NCBI GenBank assembly: GCA_002294045.1
Contig: DBEP01000006.1
Span: 157,522 to 208,146 of the forward strand
Direction: 5' to 3'
From: Lachnoclostridium sp. UBA903
GTDB lineage: Bacteria; Bacillota; Clostridia; Lachnospirales; Lachnospiraceae
DNA: 50,625 nucleotides
Numbering within the stretch: the stretch's first letter is position 1; each line of letters begins with the position of its first letter. The position numbers were made by a program, and so were the translations under genes. Positions 43,667-50,625 of this stretch are shown here, one piece after another. The notes beneath the pieces were generated by a model. It was not told the origin of the DNA and did not search any database. It saw only the letters and a program-made list of their open reading frames with translations.

Positions 43667-45001
43667 TCACATCTCCTTAAATGCATTGGTCCTGCTGAAA
43701 TTCCATACGGAAACTACCGCGGTAAACATAAAAATCAAAATATTCATGACAGCCGCCATGCTGAACATCCTCTGATCCAGGGTTAATTTATAAATCCAGG
43801 ATATCAATATGTCCGTATCCCCGGCAAATTGCAGGTCCGGGTTGACGGGACCTCCTCCGGTCAGAAAGTAAATGGCTCCGAAATTATTGAAATTATTCGC
43901 CAGGTTCATAATAATCAAGGGTGCCGTAGCGTACATAAGCAACGGCAGCTTTATCCGGAAGAACACCTGGAACTTACCCGCACCGTCAATCTTTGCCGCT
44001 TCATATAAGCTTTCCTCCTGATTAGACAATACTCCGAGCAGCATTACCATAAAGGCCGGAAAGCCCAGCCATAAGTTAACTGCCAGCACCGATATCTTGG
44101 CAATAACCGGGTCCGTCAGAAACGGGATACGTTCCGACAGGATTCCGGTATCTAACAGAAATTGATTAATGGGTCCAAACTGGCCGTTGAGCAAATTTTT
44201 AAAAACCAGCAGGGATATCATGCCGGGAATTGCCCAGGGCAGAATATATATGCTCTGAAAAAAGCTTTTATGTTTTACATGCCTGCTGTTAAGCATAAGG
44301 GCCTGCAACAGTCCCATAAAATAAGTGGAAAAGGTTGCGGCCGCCGCCCAGACAACCGTCCATGTCAGTACCCTTATAAATGTCTTGGACCATATGGGAA
44401 TACCGACTATTTTTTTTAAGTTATCAAATCCGACCCAGTCCACCAGATGTGCCGGCGGAAGATGGTTGGCATCATAATTGGTAAATGCAATTACAACAGA
44501 AAAAATAATGGGCATGAATACGATAAAAATAATAATAACAGCCGCCGGCGCTAATACCAGATAGGGAAATGCCTTCTTCCCGATAGGCTTATTTGAATAT
44601 CCTGTGAGCCTGCTATCCGGGTAATCCAGAAACATTCCCTGTTTCCAGGCATCCGTAATATTCAGGACATAGACTGCGGCAAAAGCAGCAAGTCCAAGTA
44701 AAGCTATAATACCGTTAATCAATAAAATGGTCGAATGGTCCCCTTTTACCCCTTCCACACTCCCCAGTGTGATGAGTCCCCATAAACCCCTGGTAAAAAA
44801 ACCGCCGTGCAGCCGAAGGGAAAAGTTTCTTATCTGACCGGCAAAATAATTAGGCCAATACCCGGTCAAAAGCTCAATTCCGGCCATTAATACCTGTGCA
44901 AGGAAAAATAACCTTCCTTTCATTTTCTGTTTAGCGATAAAGAACTGCCCGCTTCCCCAGAAAAGGGCGGAAAACAATACCATTCTGTGCTTATTTTTCA
45001 T
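43667..45001 (-). CDS. MalF-type sugar ABC permease
   Basis: The 444-residue permease partner has an N-terminal extension of about 140 residues with extra hydrophobic segments before the core (FPYLVLAPAAVIIIFIVFMP), as in clostridial maltose-type MalF proteins. The EAA loop is ESLYEAAKIDGAGKFQVFFR followed by IKLPLL. I chose ATG 45001 because GGAG lies 6 bases before it; the ORF could extend to 45022. It is first in the five-gene leftward operon, 29 bases from the LacI-type operator. Confidence 0.9.
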   Translation of the reverse strand: MKNKHRMVLFSALFWGSGQFFIAKQKMKGRLFFLAQVLMAGIELLTGYWPNYFAGQIRNFSLRLHGGFFTRGLWGLITLGSVEGVKGDHSTILLINGIIALLGLAAFAAVYVLNITDAWKQGMFLDYPDSRLTGYSNKPIGKKAFPYLVLAPAAVIIIFIVFMPIIFSVVIAFTNYDANHLPPAHLVDWVGFDNLKKIVGIPIWSKTFIRVLTWTVVWAAAATFSTYFMGLLQALMLNSRHVKHKSFFQSIYILPWAIPGMISLLVFKNLLNGQFGPINQFLLDTGILSERIPFLTDPVIAKISVLAVNLWLGFPAFMVMLLGVLSNQEESLYEAAKIDGAGKFQVFFRIKLPLLMYATAPLIIMNLANNFNNFGAIYFLTGGGPVNPDLQFAGDTDILISWIYKLTLDQRMFSMAAVMNILIFMFTAVVSVWNFSRTNAFKEM

Positions 45002-45030
45002 GTTAATCTCCATTCCGTTCAAGCTTAAGC

Positions 45031-45045
45031 GTTCGCAATGCGAAC
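45031..45045. promoter_or_regulatory. LacI-type operator palindrome
   Basis: GTTCGCA-A-TGCGAAC is a perfect 15-bp palindrome with a CG-containing centre typical of LacI-family sites. It lies in the leader of the permease operon, 30 bases before its start codon and 90 bases before the divergent regulator gene. Confidence 0.75.
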
Positions 45046-45073
45046 TAACACTGTTAATCAGGTATTATTTTAA

Positions 45074-45117
45074 TTGCCACGTTTTCCCTGCTGTGATAAA
45101 ATTGTTGTATATCACAG
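45074..45117 (+). promoter_or_regulatory. Promoter of the LacI gene with overlapping inverted repeat
   Basis: TTGCCA (45074-45079) and TAAAAT (45097-45102) are 17 bases apart. CTGTGATA (45091-45098) and TATCACAG (45110-45117) form an 8-bp inverted repeat overlapping the -10 box. This may be an autoregulatory site or a binding site for another regulator; its sequence differs from the 45031 palindrome. Confidence 0.65.
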
Positions 45118-45134
45118 GTAAAGGAAGTGACAGG

Positions 45135-46055
45135 ATGGCAAAATATAAACCAACCATGCGTGACATTGCAAAAGAATGCGGTGTTTCAGTTGCCACCGTT
45201 TCTTACGTACTAAACCATTCCCAGAAGGAAAAAATCAGCCATGACACACGTCTGAAAGTTATGGAAACGGCGACGCGCCTTCATTATTCTCCGAATAAAA
45301 AAACAAAATCTGCCCGGGAACATCAGAATAATCTGGTTGGAATCATAATTAATTTAAAGGAGACCAACACCTCCGGTAAAAAATTGGTTTTTTACGATTT
45401 GGCGGCCGAATTAAGCGACCAGCTGGGCCTTATCGGTTTTGAAACTATCTTAATTACAACCAAGGAGCTGAAAAACGATGTAAATGTCATAACCAAACAC
45501 CGTCTGGATGCTTTATTTATCATCGACGCAGATACCAAAACCATCACAGATTTTACAAAAGACTATTATGTACCAATCCTGTTTATAGACTGTGAAATCA
45601 ATAATCCTCTGTTCTGCCGGATTTATCCGGATTACGGGGATATTATCGCCTGTGCCAAAAAGTTACTGAATGCGGAATATCCTTTTCTTGTGATGGAGGA
45701 CGTATACAACCAGCCTCTGCGGCAGCAGGTACTGGAATGGTTCCGGCCGCCGGATATCTTTATCAGTACACCCGTTTCCAATCTGGAGCAATTCCTGCAC
45801 AGCCATCAGGGCGGGAAAGGAATTATTATTGGTGATATCCTGGGTATGCAGATCGAACGCCGCTTTCCCAAAGACGATCTTGTGGTGGTATCCAGTCTTG
45901 GCCGTACCAATCTTTTGCCTGCGGATATGAAAACTATCTATGTCAGAAATAAAACAAAGGCCGCCGTTGCCTCTGAGATATTTCAAAACATGCTGTCCCT
46001 GGATTATGAAGCTGTGGACGGCAACCGAATCCTTCTGAAAACGGAGGATTTTTAG
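45135..46055 (+). CDS. LacI-family transcriptional regulator
   Basis: The 306-residue repressor begins MAKYKPTMRDIAKECGVSVA, a LacI helix-turn-helix, and VLNHSQKEKIS continues the hinge region. The sensor domain (about 60-306) is somewhat shorter than the usual 270 residues, yet keeps the two-lobed pattern (GIIINLKET..., DALFIIDADT...). GGAAG lies 7 bases before the ATG; the open frame upstream runs through the promoter and is not used. Divergent from the permease/CGTase operon, it most likely represses that operon until a maltodextrin or cyclodextrin-derived inducer binds. Confidence 0.92.
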   Translation: MAKYKPTMRDIAKECGVSVATVSYVLNHSQKEKISHDTRLKVMETATRLHYSPNKKTKSAREHQNNLVGIIINLKETNTSGKKLVFYDLAAELSDQLGLIGFETILITTKELKNDVNVITKHRLDALFIIDADTKTITDFTKDYYVPILFIDCEINNPLFCRIYPDYGDIIACAKKLLNAEYPFLVMEDVYNQPLRQQVLEWFRPPDIFISTPVSNLEQFLHSHQGGKGIIIGDILGMQIERRFPKDDLVVVSSLGRTNLLPADMKTIYVRNKTKAAVASEIFQNMLSLDYEAVDGNRILLKTEDF

Positions 46056-46517
46056 CGGAAAATATTTTCTGCTTTTGTTTTAATATAGCATTGTAAATCT
46101 ATTTCGTCAAGTATAATTAACTAAAATAATAGCTAATTTATATTATATTTTATGCAATTTATACAAGTTTTTTACTTAACAAAATGTATGTTAAGTTTTT
46201 TAAGCTGCGAAAAACTGCCTGAACGGGCCTTTTTATAGAAATTGTTAAGAATCGTTAATTACTTAAAATTTTTTTTAATAATAGAAATTTACTGCAGAAA
46301 TTTAATGAATATTCTCCTTGTAGCTTATAGACAACAAAACATCAAGGTAGGGTATAAAAACAGGAAGCTATGAGCTAAAACTCACGGCTTCCCATTGTGA
46401 TACAACGCAACTTATGAAGAGCTTTTATAATTTTTAAAATTTAAGAATAAAAAATCCAACCGGTCAGCTACTGCAAAATCAAATGCCGTACTTTTATGGC
46501 ATTAATTTGAACTATTA
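46056..46517. other. AT-rich gap after the LacI gene
   Basis: No gene is seen. A weak terminator-like GCCTGAACGGGCCTTTTT lies at about 46218-46236. A clean GGAAGC/GCTTCC hairpin with inner TGAG/CTCA (46363-46392) has no T-tract. The rest is featureless AT-rich sequence. Confidence 0.5.
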
Positions 46518-47396
46518 TTATAAAATACGGACTGAATAATGCAGACATTTTATCCCGTCAGGCTGTAAAGAGATTACATAGGGTTTTTCTGCAAAATCAA
46601 TACCGTCCTGTTCCATTGCAGGCAATCCGTGCCACGGTTCCAGGCACAGATAAGGTGCCTTTTTCATTCCGAATGTCCACAGGGCAAGAACCGGGAATCC
46701 TTCATATTGAAAATGAATCCCCCCGCCGTTTTGCTTATTCCTAAGTTTTAAGGAATGGCTGTCTATCTTATCAATAACAAGAGGACCTTTCTCAAATAAG
46801 CTATATGACAAGGAAAGAGTATCTTCCCCATCTAATAGCCCGGAAAACCATTCGGTTACAATTGGAGCGTCATTAGGCGGAAAATATGCACCTGTTGTCA
46901 GGGGACGGTCAAAGATAATTTCATACTCAGAAAAGTTCTCATCATCCATAATAGGACATTTGACACCCACGTGCCCGCCTATATTAAAATAAAGGTTGGT
47001 ATCATCTTCATTTATGATTTTGTAACCGGTGGTAAATCCCTTTTCTTCCAGAGTATGCGTAATATATAAGGAAAAGCGGCAGGGATAAACTTTCCTTGAA
47101 GCTGTACAGTCATGAAGCACAAAGGTTACCGAATTCTCCTTAATCTCATATACTTCAAAATCACTGTTTCTCGCAAATCCATGTTTGGACAGGGAATAAT
47201 AATCTCCTTTGATTCTTACCCTTCCACCTTTTAAGGTACCAATCACCGGAAATAAGTGAGGAGAACGTCCGGCCCAGAAAGCTTCGTCCCCACTCCACAA
47301 ATATTCCGTTTTACTGCCATCCATGTAAGATATTAATTCACCGCCCATAGTATCGGCTACGGCCCGTGCGTTGTGAAATTTCAGTTCTATCAGCAT
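46518..47396 (-). CDS. Aldose 1-epimerase family protein (LacX-like)
   Basis: The 292-residue beta-sandwich protein carries SPHLFPVIGTLKGGRV, SKHGFARNSDFEV (His), FNIGGHVGVKCP (His) and LCLEPWHGLPA with the C-terminal catalytic-Glu region. Members of this LacX/YeaD-like branch interconvert sugar anomers, but the exact sugar is unknown. I prefer ATG 47396, preceded by CGGGG at 6 bases, over the in-frame TTG at 47402. It lies 15 bases after the HExxH protein gene, suggesting co-transcription. Confidence 0.88.
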   Translation of the reverse strand: MLIELKFHNARAVADTMGGELISYMDGSKTEYLWSGDEAFWAGRSPHLFPVIGTLKGGRVRIKGDYYSLSKHGFARNSDFEVYEIKENSVTFVLHDCTASRKVYPCRFSLYITHTLEEKGFTTGYKIINEDDTNLYFNIGGHVGVKCPIMDDENFSEYEIIFDRPLTTGAYFPPNDAPIVTEWFSGLLDGEDTLSLSYSLFEKGPLVIDKIDSHSLKLRNKQNGGGIHFQYEGFPVLALWTFGMKKAPYLCLEPWHGLPAMEQDGIDFAEKPYVISLQPDGIKCLHYSVRIL

Positions 47397-47411
47397 ATAC
47401 AACCCCGTTTT

Positions 47412-48053
47412 TCATAAATTAATTTTCTTTATAGTGCTCTCATATCCTTCAATCATATGAACAAACTGTTCCTTGCTTATCTTGCCGCTGTTAATCAGAT
47501 ATATATAATCATATACATTAGGTAATTCCTTTAACTGAAGTAATTCTTTTGCAAAAGAATTAGCCGCGATTTCACTGCATCTCTGAATTCGTGCTTTTCT
47601 TGTAAAATTAAATACCCTTAAGGTAACAACTTTCTCTAACTTCTCCGGTACAAATTCGTTTTCCGTATATTCCAGGTAATGAAAGAACTCATGACAGAGA
47701 TGTATTTTTAAGGCCTCCTCATAGGTAAGTGTTTTTCTTCCATCATAACCGCTGCTCTTTGCAAGTTCCTGAATCGAGCCTTCATACAGCCATATCTTCG
47801 TATGCTTTTTATCCATTTCCACTTGTGCTCTAAAAGATACTCCGTAAGCCTTTTTACTTTTCTTGATATATTTTATCTCTATCTTATTATCTTCACATAA
47901 ATTTAAGATATCTTTACCTGAATATGCTTCTCCGGCTTCTCTGCCCAGACGCAGGGATTCCTTAATATAATAGGAAAGCTTCTCTTCCGGTATCTTATGA
48001 TAAAACAAATCATTGGATAATTCACAAAGTGCCAGAATCTCATCTCTAATCAT
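47412..48053 (-). CDS. HExxH putative zinc metallopeptidase (ImmA/IrrE-like)
   Basis: The 213-residue protein has a zincin motif HLCHEFFHYLEY (His121, Glu122, His125) and, about 40 residues later, CSEIAANSFAKELL, whose Glu or Asn could be the third ligand region; this spacing is like ImmA/IrrE-type metalloproteases. No signal peptide is seen, so it is intracellular. ImmA-like proteins cleave repressors, but no phage or repressor gene is nearby, so the target is unknown. AAAGAGG lies 6 bases before the ATG. It may be co-transcribed with the epimerase-like gene. Confidence 0.75.
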   Translation of the reverse strand: MIRDEILALCELSNDLFYHKIPEEKLSYYIKESLRLGREAGEAYSGKDILNLCEDNKIEIKYIKKSKKAYGVSFRAQVEMDKKHTKIWLYEGSIQELAKSSGYDGRKTLTYEEALKIHLCHEFFHYLEYTENEFVPEKLEKVVTLRVFNFTRKARIQRCSEIAANSFAKELLQLKELPNVYDYIYLINSGKISKEQFVHMIEGYESTIKKINL

Positions 48054-48130
48054 AAGCAGCCTCTTTCCGGCTATTCAATGCAGAATTGAATAAACCTTAA
48101 TCGATACAACTAACTTTGCAAAAAATATTT

Positions 48131-50266
48131 TTATTTATAGGCGACAGCAATAATTTCTTCCTGTTCCGTTAAGGCTTCCGTTTCTACATCCAGTATGGAA
48201 TACAGCTGTTCAGCCGTCTGCATACCGGTCAAATCCAGCATTTTTTCCCTGTAGAAAACAAATACCTTAGGTATTGTGGCGTTGGCATCGGAATATATGG
48301 TATTTTCATCTAAAAATTGGTTAAATTCTGTTTTACGGTTTTTCTTAACAAACTTAATACAGACTGCCTTTTCTTTCTTAAGCCTTACAACCCCTTCACG
48401 GTCAATCACACATAGGCTCTCTTTTTTGGAGGAGAATATTCCTAATAGCTTTTTCTTTATTACCGCTTTGTATACATTCCAACGTCCCGTCTCAAATACG
48501 AAAGAAGTATCTATAATCTCTGCGCCTAATGCCTGGGCTGAAATTTCCTGTAATTCTACCTTACCGATATTAGCGGAATTCAAATCTTTCTGCCTTAATT
48601 CCGTGGCACCGGCCGCAATTGCCCTTAGTATATTTTTCTGGGAATCAATTTCTATGGAAACATCCACCGTATCTTCTTTCGCACCGGACTTGACTATCTT
48701 TTCTATTATATCCGTCCTGATTTTTTTAATATCCTCTTCGGTGGGATTTACAATCGTCCGCTCAAACTGCTCCCTGACCATGGCAAGGGCGACTCCGATA
48801 GTCGAGATATATGGTGCGTTTTTAGCCAGCTTCCATTTAAAGCCCATATGTTCCGCCAGAGCGTTAATCACAACGGCACAGCTTCCTCCGCCGCCAACTA
48901 AAGTGATAAACTTCCGGTCCAGTTCATATTCGGAGATTAGTTCATTCACTACTGTTTCCAGCTTTTTAAGAGCCAGCTTCATTACCTGCCCTGCCGCTTC
49001 CTCCGCCGTAATTCCCAGATAATCTCCCAGGACCTTCCAGGAAGCTTTTGTACAGTTTAAGTTGCCCCGGGCATAGTCCCCTTCCGGAATATAACCTAAA
49101 AGATTGGCAGCTCCGGCAAGGGTATAGGAATAATCCTTACCATCCTGTGCCGTAATTAAAACATATTCGGCGGGATCATCCTTTCTGGGGCTCACAAATT
49201 TAACACTGCCGCCTGTAATTGCGCCGTCTTCCTGAAAACATTCATATTCCGCGCCTGCAATGTGAGCACTTCTGGGACCGATATCCACAATTTTCTTATC
49301 CCTTACACGGACCATACTGCCTCCGGCAACCCCCAGGGTGCGGACATCCAGGGATTGGAGATAAGTCTTGTGGCCGCCTACCTGGGCATATTTAATCATT
49401 ACCTTGCCGTTTTTAATAACGGAAATATCCACACTGGTACCGCCGGCTTCAAAGAAAATACCATCTGATATTTTTTCATACATCAGTGCACCTGCCACAC
49501 CGGCGGCAAGTCCCGATAACATGGTAAGGATTGGTCTTTTCCGTACCTCATTGATACTCATGACACCGCCGTCGCACCGCATAATCATTAAATTGGAATT
49601 AATTTTCATATCTAAAACGGCTTGTTCCGTCATATTGGCCGTTTCCATCATTTTCGGAATCAGGCTGGCATTTACTACCGCAGTTCTGGTTCTCATCTTT
49701 AAACCGTAGAGCTGGGAGATTTCATGACCGCCCGTATGGAATAAGTTCCGTTCTTCCGCCTTTTTCATAACCTTTAATTCATCCGCAGGATTATCAACGC
49801 TGTAGGCTGCAGAGGCCACAATAACCTCTGATTTTTTCTGTAAAAGCTCATCTACGGCTTCGTCAATCACCTTGTCGTTTAAATCTTTTGTATCTATAAA
49901 GATATGGTTGGAACGCAGATATTTACCCGGCGCAAGTTCAATATCCTTTACATTGGTTTCATTTTTCGCACTTCTTGCATCCATGCCGGTACCCATACCG
50001 ATAACCCCGACGGAAGCCACGTCTCCTTCTAATAAAGCATTGGTTGCCTGGGTGGTTCCGTGGGCAATAAATACAACGTCATCCGGAGAAACACCGTTTT
50101 CCTGCATTAACTCCGATATGATTTTTACTATGCCTGCCGCGACCCCTTCTTTATGGGTAGTCGGTATTTTCCGTTTTGCCATAACTTCATAGGTATCATT
50201 ATCAATTAGTACTGCGTCCGTAAAAGTTCCGCCGACATCAATACCGATTCTTACTTTTTTTTGCAT
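48131..50266 (-). CDS. Hydantoinase/oxoprolinase (HyuA-type) family protein
   Basis: The 711-residue ATP-binding protein of the ASKHA fold starts RIGIDVGGTFTDAVLID (phosphate loop), then FIAHGTTQATNALLEG, FFEAGGTSVDISVIKNG and LVGGGGSCAVVINALAEHMG, all hallmarks of HyuA/oxoprolinase-type proteins that open lactam or hydantoin rings with ATP. A C-terminal part (about 510-711) goes beyond the common HyuA core. No HyuB-type subunit is next to it, so it may work alone or activate another enzyme. GGTGAGG precedes the ATG. Upstream is a long palindrome that could be its operator. Confidence 0.88.
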   Translation of the reverse strand: MQKKVRIGIDVGGTFTDAVLIDNDTYEVMAKRKIPTTHKEGVAAGIVKIISELMQENGVSPDDVVFIAHGTTQATNALLEGDVASVGVIGMGTGMDARSAKNETNVKDIELAPGKYLRSNHIFIDTKDLNDKVIDEAVDELLQKKSEVIVASAAYSVDNPADELKVMKKAEERNLFHTGGHEISQLYGLKMRTRTAVVNASLIPKMMETANMTEQAVLDMKINSNLMIMRCDGGVMSINEVRKRPILTMLSGLAAGVAGALMYEKISDGIFFEAGGTSVDISVIKNGKVMIKYAQVGGHKTYLQSLDVRTLGVAGGSMVRVRDKKIVDIGPRSAHIAGAEYECFQEDGAITGGSVKFVSPRKDDPAEYVLITAQDGKDYSYTLAGAANLLGYIPEGDYARGNLNCTKASWKVLGDYLGITAEEAAGQVMKLALKKLETVVNELISEYELDRKFITLVGGGGSCAVVINALAEHMGFKWKLAKNAPYISTIGVALAMVREQFERTIVNPTEEDIKKIRTDIIEKIVKSGAKEDTVDVSIEIDSQKNILRAIAAGATELRQKDLNSANIGKVELQEISAQALGAEIIDTSFVFETGRWNVYKAVIKKKLLGIFSSKKESLCVIDREGVVRLKKEKAVCIKFVKKNRKTEFNQFLDENTIYSDANATIPKVFVFYREKMLDLTGMQTAEQLYSILDVETEALTEQEEIIAVAYK

Positions 50267-50383
50267 ATTCTGTACCTCACCGATTTTGTCATATATTTTT
50301 TCACAAATTTATAATTAACGTAATAAATACTGTCATTTTCAATGTAAAGGAATCGTAACCATACGGCACCGGCTAATCAGCAC

Positions 50384-50410
50384 CAAAATATGCATCCTTT
50401 GCATATTTTG
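50384..50410. promoter_or_regulatory. 27-bp inverted repeat upstream of HyuA-type gene
   Basis: CAAAATATGCA (50384-50394) and TGCATATTTTG (50400-50410) are perfectly complementary with a 5-base spacer. No T-tract follows in either direction, so an operator is more likely than a terminator. It lies about 120 bases before the HyuA-type start codon. Confidence 0.55.
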
Positions 50411-50563
50411 TGTGCATAAACGCATAAATGCGCCGTTCGTCAGAACCGCAGCGGCTGAATAGCCACCATGAATCTTTTATAAAAAGTAATTACTTTCCTA
50501 AGCAAATTAACCAAACTGAAGACCTGCATTTATCAACCAGGAAAGAGTCTGGCTTGCCAGACT

Positions 50564-50625
50564 CCAGAGTGTGTTTGAAAAATGCTTTGGGGGTTCAGAA
50601 CGGTTTGTGATCCAACCAACTCCCA
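50564..50625. repeat. Repeat copy D (left end plus internal piece, cut by window edge)
   Basis: CCAGAGTGTGTTTGAAAAAT at 50564-50583 is the left terminal repeat; GGTTCAGAACGG soon after matches the internal block normally found about 130 bases later in copy B. This copy therefore appears internally deleted. It continues beyond the window. Confidence 0.65.

Larger units (their letters stand above)
50267..50625. other. Gap with palindrome and repeat copy D to window end
   Basis: Holds the 27-bp inverted repeat at 50384-50410, an AGTCTGGC-TT-GCCAGACT hairpin (50547-50564), and repeat copy D. No protein gene is supported. Confidence 0.6.

Noticed and set aside
46363..46392. GGAAGC/GCTTCC hairpin as the LacI gene terminator
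   Set aside because: It lies about 300 bases past the stop and no T-tract follows on either strand.

Overview
The window looks like a chromosomal segment of a low-GC Gram-positive anaerobe, most likely a Clostridia member of the Lachnospiraceae type. The clues are strong AGGAGG ribosome sites, an rpsF-ssb-rpsR operon, a PerR-type regulator next to a reverse rubrerythrin, DUF6171 and DUF951 proteins, and many plant/fungal polysaccharide enzymes with secretion signals. This is an inference from gene content; no rRNA is present to prove it.

Layout. (1) 1-6.3 kb: a giant secreted GH92 alpha-mannosidase, followed by a gene-poor gap that may hold a small RNA. (2) 7.1-14.5 kb: a WG/YG-repeat lipoprotein, then an AT-rich module of a heterodimeric ABC exporter-fold pair with a divergent AraC regulator. 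(3) 14.6-19 kb: housekeeping genes (rpsR, ssb, rpsF), a flavin-dependent oxidoreductase, an MscS channel and a DUF6171 protein. (4) 19.4-23.8 kb: GH51 arabinofuranosidase, an acetyl-esterase-like hydrolase and a ROK sugar kinase, interspersed with short repeats. (5) 24.2-31.7 kb: a seven-gene operon resembling an extended dlt (D-alanylation) system. It encodes a surface transglutaminase-like protein, an Asp/Glu-type racemase, an adenylation enzyme, a carrier protein, an MBOAT acyltransferase, an SGNH-like protein with Cys in place of Ser, and a lipoprotein. (6) 31.7-34.6 kb: DUF951, HlyIII behind a riboswitch-like leader, PerR and reverse rubrerythrin with matching operators. (7) 34.6-46 kb: a mannobiose 2-epimerase/GH130 phosphorylase pair, then a leftward operon (sugar permeases, binding protein, cyclomaltodextrinase, CGTase) with a divergent LacI regulator. 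(8) 46.5-50.3 kb: an aldose-1-epimerase-like protein, a HExxH protein and a hydantoinase/oxoprolinase-family protein.

How the genes fit together. The CGTase (secreted), an ABC importer and the cyclomaltodextrinase (no signal peptide) form a plausible route of starch to cyclodextrin/maltodextrin, import, and cytoplasmic hydrolysis, probably controlled by the divergent LacI protein through a clean 15-bp palindrome. The epimerase and GH130 enzyme match the known route mannobiose to mannosyl-glucose to mannose-1-phosphate plus glucose. PerR probably controls itself and the rubrerythrin. The dlt-like operon is the best candidate for an undescribed system: its adenylation enzyme keeps the Asp that binds an amino group but lacks the Cys tied to D-alanine choice in DltA, and a racemase is encoded immediately upstream.

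A short inverted-end repeat family (core GAGCGTGTTTGAAAAATG) occurs at both window ends, near 19.4 kb and near 23.4-23.7 kb. Part of the same sequence is also found inside the signal-peptide codons of the GH92 gene.
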